64,000 bases of DNA from Clusia tigrina (Eukaryota > Arthropoda > Insecta > Diptera > Clusiidae), in NCBI GenBank assembly GCA_920105625.2, contig OV050030.1, positions 210,412,325 to 210,476,324 on the forward strand. The letters run 5' to 3'. Every line of letters begins with the position of its first letter. The stretch's first letter is position 1. The position numbers and the translations under genes are program-made. A model generated the notes under the pieces. The model had not been told where the DNA came from and did not search any database. It saw nothing but the letters and a program-made list of their open reading frames with translations. This document shows, one piece after another, positions 56,801 to 64,000 of this stretch.

Positions 56801-59800
56801 AATGTTGCAAAATTTGATTGGTATAGGATGCACCGTATAGAAGTTAGGGCAATTTGAAGTTTTATCAGTGTTTGATTTGGGACTCAAGGGTAGCATAGCT
56901 ATGAGCGATAGCTTAAATTGATAAGAGGCTCGAGTACTTTATTGTCACCAAATTTCAAGATTTTATGACGCTCCAGTAAAAAGTTACAAGCATTTGATTG
57001 TTGCAAACTTTGATAGGTATAGGACGCACCGTATTGAAGTTAGGGCTATCTGAACTTTTAGCAGTAGTTGATTTGGGACTCAAGGGTAGTATAGCTATGA
57101 GTCATAGCTTAAATTGACAAGAGGCTCGAGTACTTTATTGTCACGAAATTTCAAGTTTTTATTACGCTCCAGTAAAAAGTTGCAAGCATTTGATTGTTGC
57201 AAACTCTTATAGGTGTAAGTCGCACCATATACAAGATAGGGCCATTTGAAGTTTATCATTGTTTGATTTGGGACTCAAGGGTAGCATCGCTATGAGCGAT
57301 AGCTTAAATTAACGAGAGGCTCGAGTAATTTATTGTCACAAAATTTCAAGGTTCTTTGACGCTCCAGTAAAAAGTTACAAGCATTTGATTGTTGCAAACT
57401 TTGATAGGTGTAGGACGCACCGTATAGAAGTTAAGGCCATTTGAAGTTTCTCAATGTTTGATTTGGGACTCAAGGGTAGCATAGCTATGAGCGATAGCTT
57501 AAATTGATAAGAGGCTCGAGTACTTTATTGCCACAAAATTTCAAGATTTTATGACGCTTCAGTAAAATGTTACAAGCATTTGAATGTTGCAAAATTTGAT
57601 TGGTATAGGATGCACCGTATAGAAGTTAGGGCCATTTGAAGTTTTATCAGTGTTTGATTTGGGACTCAAGGGTAGCATAGCTTAAATTGATAAGAGGTTC
57701 GAGTACTTTATTGTCACCAAATTTCAAGGTTTTATGACGCTCTAGTAAAAAGTTACAAGTATTTGATTGTTGCAAACTTTGAGAGGTGTAGGACGCACCG
57801 TGTAGAAGTTAGGGCCATTTGAAGTTTTATCAGTGTTTTATTTGGGACTCAAGGGTAGCAAAGCTATGAGCGATAGCTTAAATTGATAAGGGGCTCGAGT
57901 ACTTTATTGTCACCAAATTTCAAGATTTTATTAAGCTCCAGTTAAAAGTTACAAGCATTTGATTGTTGCAATCTTTGATAGGTATAGGACGCACCGTGTA
58001 GAAGTTAGGGCCATTTGAAGTTTTATCAGTGTTTTATTTGGGACTCAAGGGTAGCAAAGCTATGAGCGATAGCTTAAATTGATAAGGGGCTCGAGTACTT
58101 TATTGTCACCAAATTTCAAGATTTTATTAAGCTCCAGTTAAAAGTTACAAGCATTTGATTGTTGGAATCTTTGATAGGTATAGGACGCACCGTATTGAAG
58201 TTAGGGCCATCTGAACTTTTAGCAGTAGTTGATTTGGGACTCAAAGGTAGCATAGCTATGAGCGATAGCTTAAATTTACAAGAGGCTCGAGTACTTTATT
58301 GTCACAAAATTTCAAGATTTTATGACTCTCCAGTAAGAAGTTACAAGCATTTGAATGTTGAAAAGTTTGATAAGTGTAAGACGCACCGTATAGAAGTTAG
58401 GGTAATTTGAAGTTTTATCAGTGTTTGATTAGGGACTCAAGGGTAGCATACCTATGAGTCATAGCTTAAATTGACAAGAGGCTCGAGTACTTTATTGTCA
58501 CAAAATTTCAAGTTTTTATTATGCTCCAGTAAAGAGTTACAAGCATTTGAATGTTGCAAAATTAGATTGGTATAGGATGCACCGTATAGAAGTTAGGGCC
58601 ATTTGGAGTATTATCAGTCTTTGATTTGGGACTCAAGGGTAGCATAGCTATGAGCGATATCTTAAATTGATAAGAGGCTCGAGTAATTTATTGTCACAAA
58701 ATTTCAAGATTTTATGACGCTCCAGTAAAAAGTTACAAGCATTTGAATGTTGCAAAATTAGATTGGTATAGGATGCACGGTATAGAAGGTAGGGCCATTT
58801 GAAGTTTTATCAGTCTTTGATTTGGGACTCAAGGGTAGCATAGCTATGAGCGATATCTTAAATTGATAAGAGGCTCGAGTAATTTATTGTCACAAAATTT
58901 CAAGATTTTATGACGCTCCAGTAAAAAGTTACAAGCATTTGAATGTTGCAAAATTGGATTGGTGTAGGATGCACCGTATAGAAGTTAGGGACATTTGAAG
59001 TTTTATCAGTGATTTATTTGTGACTTATGGGTAGCATAGCTACGAGCGATAGCTTAAATTGACAAGAGGCTCGAGTACTTTGTTGTCACCAAATTTCAAG
59101 ATTTTATGACTCTCCAGTAAGAATTTACAAGCATTTGAATGTTGAAAAGTTTGATAGGTGTAGGACGCACCGTATAGAAGTTAGGGCCATTTGAAGTTTT
59201 ATCAGTGTTTGATTTGGGACTCAAGGGTAGCATAGCTATGAGCGATAGCTTAAATTGATGAGGCTCGTGTACTTTATTGTCACCAAATTTCAAGGTTTTG
59301 TGACGCTCTAGTAAAAAGTTACAAGCATTTGATTGTTGCAAACTTTGATAGGTATAGGACGCAACGTATAGAAGTTAGGGCCCTTTGAACTTTTATCAGT
59401 GTTTGATTTGGGACTCCAGGGTAGCATAGCTATGAGCGATAGCTTAAATTGATAAGAGGCTCGAGTACTTTATTGTCACCAAATTTCAAGACTTTATGAC
59501 GCTCCAGTAAAAAGTTACAAGGATTTGATTGTTGCAAACTTTGATAGGTATAGAAGTTAGGATCTTTTGAAGTTTTAGCAGTGGTTCATTTGGGACTCAA
59601 GGGTAGCAGAGCTATGAGCGATAGCTTAAATTTACAAGAGGCTCGAGTAATTTATTGTCACCAAATTTCAAGGTTTTATGACTCTCCAGTTGGAAGTTAC
59701 AAGCATTTGAATGTTGAAAAGTTTGATTGGAGTAGGACGCACCGTAAAGAAGTTAGGGCAATTTGAAGTTTTATCAGTGTTTGATTTGGGACTCAAGGGT

Positions 59801-62800
59801 AGCATAGATATAAGCGATAGCTTAAATTGAAGAGAAGCTCGAGTAATTTATTGTCACAAAATGTCAAGTTTTTATGACGCTCCAGTAAAAATTTACAAAC
59901 ATTTGATTGTTGCCATATTTGATAGGTATAGGACGCACTGCATGGAAGTTAGGGCCATTTGAAGTATTATCAGTCTTTGATTTGGGACTCAAGGGTAGCA
60001 TAGCTATGAGCGATAGCTTAAATTGACAAGAGGCTTGAGTACTTTATTGTCACAAAATTTCAAGATTTTATGACGCTCCAGTAAAAAGTTTCAAGCATTT
60101 GATTGTTGCAAACTTTGATAGGTGTAGGACGCACCGTATAGAAGTTAGGACCATTTGAAGTTTATCAGTGTTTGATTTGGGACTCAAGGGTAGCATAGCT
60201 ATGAGCGATAGCTTAAATTGATAAGAGGCTCGAGTACTTTATTGTCCAAAAATTTAAAGGTTTTATTACGCTAAAGTAAAAAGTTGCAAGCATTTGATTG
60301 TTGCAAACTTTGATAGGTGTAAGACGCACCGTATTGAAGTTAGGGCCATTTGAACTTTTAGCAGTGGTTGATTTGGGACTCAAGGGTAGCATAGCTTTGA
60401 GCGATAGCTTAAATTTACAAGAGGCTCGAGTACTTTATTGTCACAAAATTTCAAGATTTTATGACTCTCCAGTAAGAAGTTACAAGCATTTGAATGTTGA
60501 AAAGTTTGATAGGTGTAGGACGCACCGTATAGAAGTTAGGGCCATTTGAAGTTTTATCAGTGTTTGATTTTCGACTCAAGGGTAGCATAGCTATGAGCGA
60601 TAGCTTAAATTGACAAGAGGCTCGAGTACTTTATTGTCACACAATTTGAAGATTTTATTTAGCTCCAGTAAAAAGTTGCAAGCATTTGATTGTTGCAAAC
60701 TTTAATAGGTGTAAGGCGCACCGTATAGAAGTTAGGGCCATTTAAAGTTTTATCAGTGTTTGATTTGGGACTCAAGGGTAGCATAGCTATGAGCGATATC
60801 TTATATTGATAAGAGGCTCGAGTACTTTATTGTCACCAAATTTCAAGATTTTATGACGCTCCAGTAAAAAGTTACAAGCATTTTATTGTTGCAATCTTTG
60901 ATAGGTGCAGGACGCACCGTATAGAAGTTAGGGCCATTTGAAGTTTTATAAGTGTTTGATTTGGGACTCAATCATAGCTATGAGCGATAGCTTAAATTGA
61001 TAAGAGGCTCGAGTACTTTATTGTCACCAAATTTCAAGATTTTATGACGCTCCAGTAAAAAGTTACAAGCATTTTATTGTTGCAACCTTTGATAGGTGCA
61101 GGACGCACCGTATAGAAGTTAGGGCCATTTGAACTTTTAGCAGTGGTTGATTTGGGACTCAAGGGTAGCATAGCTATGAGCGATAGCTTAAATTTACAAG
61201 AGGCTCGAGTACTCTATTGTCACAAAATTTCAAGATTTTATGACGCTCCAGTAAGAAGTTACAAGCATTTGAATGTTGAAAAGTTTGACAGGTGTAGGAC
61301 GCACCGTATTGAAGCTAGAGCAATTTGAAGTTTTATCAGTGTTTGATTTGGGACTCAAGGGTAGCATAGCTATGAGTCATAGCTTAAATTGACAAGAGGT
61401 TCGAGTACTTTATTGTCACCAAATTTCAAGGTTTTATGACGCTCTAGTAAAAAGTTATAAGTATTTGACTGTTGCAAACTTTATTAGAAGTAGGACGCAC
61501 CGTATAGAAGTTAGGGCCATTTGCAGTTTATCAGTGTTTTATTTGGGACTCAAGGGTAGCATAGCTATGAGCGATAGCTTAAATTGATAAGAGGCTCGAG
61601 TACTTTATTGTCACAAAATTTCAAGGTTCTTTGACGCTCCAGTAAAAAGTTACAAGCATTTGATTGTTGCAAACTTTGATAGGTGTAGGACGCACCGTAT
61701 AGAAGTTAGGGCCATTTGAAGTTTCTCAATGTTTGATTTGGGACTCAAGGGTAGCATAGCTATGAGCGATAGCTTATTTGACAAGAGGCTCGAGTACTTT
61801 ATTGTCACGAAATTTCAAGTTTTTATTACGCTCCAGTAAAAAGTTGCAAGCATTTGATTGTTGCAAACTCTTATAGGTGTAAGTCGCACCATATACAAGA
61901 TAGGGCCATTTGAAGTTTATCATTGTTTGATTTGGGACTCAAGGGTAGCATCGCTATGAGCGATAGCTTAAATTAACGAGAGGCTCGAGTAATTTATTGT
62001 CACAAAATTTCAAGGTTCTTTGACGCTCCAGTAAAAAGTTACAAGCATTTGATTGTTGCAAACTTTGATAGGTGTAGGACGCACCGTATAGAAGTTAGGG
62101 CCATTTGAAGTTTCTCAATGTTTGATTTGGGACTCAAGGGTAGCATAGCTATGAGCGATAGCTTAAATTGATAAGAGGCTCGAGTACTTTATTGTCACAA
62201 AATTTCAAGATTTTATGAAGCTCCAGTAAAAAGTTACAAGCGTTTGAATGTTGCAAAATTTGATTGGTATAGGATGCACCGTATAGAAGTTAGGGCAATT
62301 TGAAGTTTTATCAGTGTTTGATTTGGGACTCAAGGGTAGCATAGCTATGAGCGATAGCTTAAATTGATAAGAGGCTCGAGTACTTTATTGTCACCAAATT
62401 TCAAGATTTTATGACGCTCCAGTAAAAAGTTACCAGCATTTGATTGTTGCAAACTTTGATAGGTATAGGACGCACCGTATTGAAGTTAGGGCCATCTGAA
62501 CTTTTAGCAGTAGTTGATTTGGGACTCAAGGGTAGTATAGCTATGAGTCATAGCTTAAATTGACAAGAGGCTCGAGTACTTTATTGTCACGAAATTTCAA
62601 GTTTTTATTACGCTCCAGTAAAAAGTTGCAAGCATTTGATTGTTGCAAACTCTTATAGGTGTAAGTCGCACCATATACAAGATAGGGCCATTTGAAGTTT
62701 ATCATTGTTTGATTTGGAACTCAAGGGTAGCATCGCTATGAGCGATAGCTTAAATTAACGAGAGGCTCGAGTAATTTATTGTCACAAAATTTCAAGGTTC

Positions 62801-64000
62801 TTTGACGCTCCAGTAAAAAGTTACAAGCATTTGATTGTTGCAAACTTTGAGAGGTGTAGGACGCACCGTATAGAAGTTAAGGCCATTTGAAGTTTCTCAA
62901 TGTTTGATGTGGGACTCAAGGGTAGCATAGCTATGAGCGATAGCTTAAATTGATAAGAGGCTCGAGTACTTTATTGTCACAAAATTTCAAGATTTTATGA
63001 CGCTTCAGTAAAAAGTTACAAGCATTTGAATGTTGCAAAATTTGATTGGTATAGGATGCACCGTATAGAAGTTAGGGCAATTTGAAGTTTTATCAGTGTT
63101 TGATTTGGGACTCAAGGGTAGCATAGCTATGATTGATAGCTTAAATTGATAAGAGGCTCGAGTACTTTATTGTCCAAAAATTTAAAGGTTTTATTACGCT
63201 AAAGTAAAAAGTTGCAAGCATTTGATTGTTGCAAACTTTGATAGGTGTAAGACGCACCGTATAGAAGTTAGGGCCATTTGAAGTATTATCAGTCTTTGAT
63301 TTGGGACTCAAGGGTAGCATAGCTATGAACGATAGCTTAAATTGACGAGAGGCTCGAGTAATTTATTGTCACCAAATTTCAAGCTTTTATGACGCTCTAG
63401 TAAAAAGTTAAAAGTATTTGATTGTTGCAAACTTTGATAGGTGTAGGATGCACCGTATAGAAGTTAGGGCCATTTGAAGTTTTATAAGTGTTTGATTTGG
63501 GACTCAATCATAGCTATGAGCGATAGCTTAAATTGATAAGAGGCTCGAGTACTTTATTGTCACCAAATTTCAAGATTTTATGACGCTCCAGTAAAAAGTT
63601 ACAAGCATTTGATTGTTGCAAACTTTGATAGGTATAGGACGCACCGTATTGAAGTTAGGGCCATTTGAACTTTTAGCAGTGGTTGATTTGGGACTCAAGG
63701 GTAGCATAGCTTTGAGCGATAGCTTAAATTTACAAGAGGCTCGAGTACTTTATTGTCACAAAATTTCAAGATTTTATGACTCTCCAGTAAGAAGTTACAA
63801 GCATTTGAATGTTGAAAAGTTTGATAGGTGTAGGACGCACCGTATAGAAGTTAGGGCCATTTGAAGTTTTATCAGTGTTTGATTTTCGACTCAAGGGTAG
63901 CATAGCTATGAGCGATAGCTTAAATTGACAAGAGGCTCGAGTACTTTATTGTCACACAATTTGAAGATTTTATTTAGCTCCAGTAAAAAGTTGCAAGCAT
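53852..64000. repeat. Tandem satellite array, about 195-bp monomer, higher-order structure
   Basis: Starts at GCTCCAGTAAGAAGTTACAA and runs off the window. Successive GCTCCAGTAA starts at 53852, 54047, 54242, 54433, 54628, 54825, 55021, 55212 and 55408 give a period of 191-197. About 52 monomers are visible. Conserved blocks include GTAGGACGCACCGTATAGAA, GATTTGGGACTCAAGGGTAG, CATAGCTATGAGCGATAGCT and GAGGCTCGAGTACTTTATTG. Monomers differ by substitutions and small indels, and blocks of monomers recur (54.2-57.7 kb is alike to 60.2-63.1 kb; a third copy starts near 63.35 kb). Small open frames of 61-83 codons recur with the unit and are not genes. Confidence 0.97.

Noticed and set aside
54461..63864. 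Repeated 61-83 codon open frames (54461, 55306, 58159, 59581, 60298, 61143, 63613) with near-identical proteins
   Set aside because: They recur with the satellite unit and owe their similarity to it. There is no sign of a conserved start context or codon-level selection, and most monomers have stops in the same frame.
53852..64000. Regular repeats considered as a CRISPR-like array
   Set aside because: The monomers are contiguous, about 195 bp, without unique spacers, in a eukaryotic context full of transposons.

Overview
This is a gene-poor, AT-rich eukaryotic window made almost entirely of transposable-element wreckage, microsatellites and a long satellite array. I found no intact host gene, no structural RNA gene and no prokaryotic feature. 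The mix of elements (Jockey, R1 and LOA-like non-LTR retrotransposons, Ty3/Gypsy elements including a Mag-like (K02A2.6-like) lineage, several mariner families, a hAT MITE, a foldback element, and Polinton and Helitron fragments) points to an insect. A higher fly (Diptera) is most likely; the species cannot be read from the sequence. The setting looks like pericentromeric or other heterochromatin.

Layout. 1-3.5 kb: R1-clade element, minus strand. 4.6-4.9 kb: an LTR followed by a primer-binding-like site. 5.75-8.9 kb: Jockey element, minus strand. 9.35-11.34 kb: Gypsy pol, plus strand, broken by an 883-bp near-perfect palindrome (foldback element, 11.34-12.22 kb). 12.2-14.6 kb: LOA-like ORF2 debris. 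15.4-16.7 kb: remnant of a Polinton/Maverick-type protein-primed DNA polymerase. 16.9-18.6 kb: 3' LTR, polypurine tract and unrecognised reading frames of an LTR element, minus strand. 18.87-19.74 kb: hAT MITE with a perfect 8-bp target duplication. 20.9-21.6 kb: second copy of the 9-11 kb Gypsy integrase joined to half a foldback arm. 22.6-23.8 kb: a mariner inside a (TA)n tract. 24.1-25.6 kb: second Jockey element. 27.7-28.2 kb: endonuclease fragment. 28.9-29.6 kb: mariner relic. 29.6-34.8 kb: Mag-like Gypsy, plus strand, with a nested Jockey 3' end. 35.25-36.54 kb: full-length mariner. 37.7-40.1 kb: LOA-like element cut by a second Mag-like Gypsy (40.15-43.58 kb, minus strand). 45-50.2 kb: nearly complete LOA-like element with poly(A). 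50.4-53.85 kb: mosaic of mariner, Gypsy, Helitron and Jockey fragments. 53.85-64 kb: a tandem satellite of about 195 bp per unit (about 52 units seen), running off the window end.

How they relate. Nothing here acts as a pathway. The content is a record of nested insertion and decay. Every transposase, reverse transcriptase and integrase gene I read carries frameshifts, stops, deletions or lost catalytic residues, so any remaining activity would need proteins supplied from elsewhere. The features with most structure left to explain are the satellite array (higher-order blocks and a conserved dyad), the young palindrome, an LTR-end sequence sitting in an integrase deletion, and the hAT MITE.
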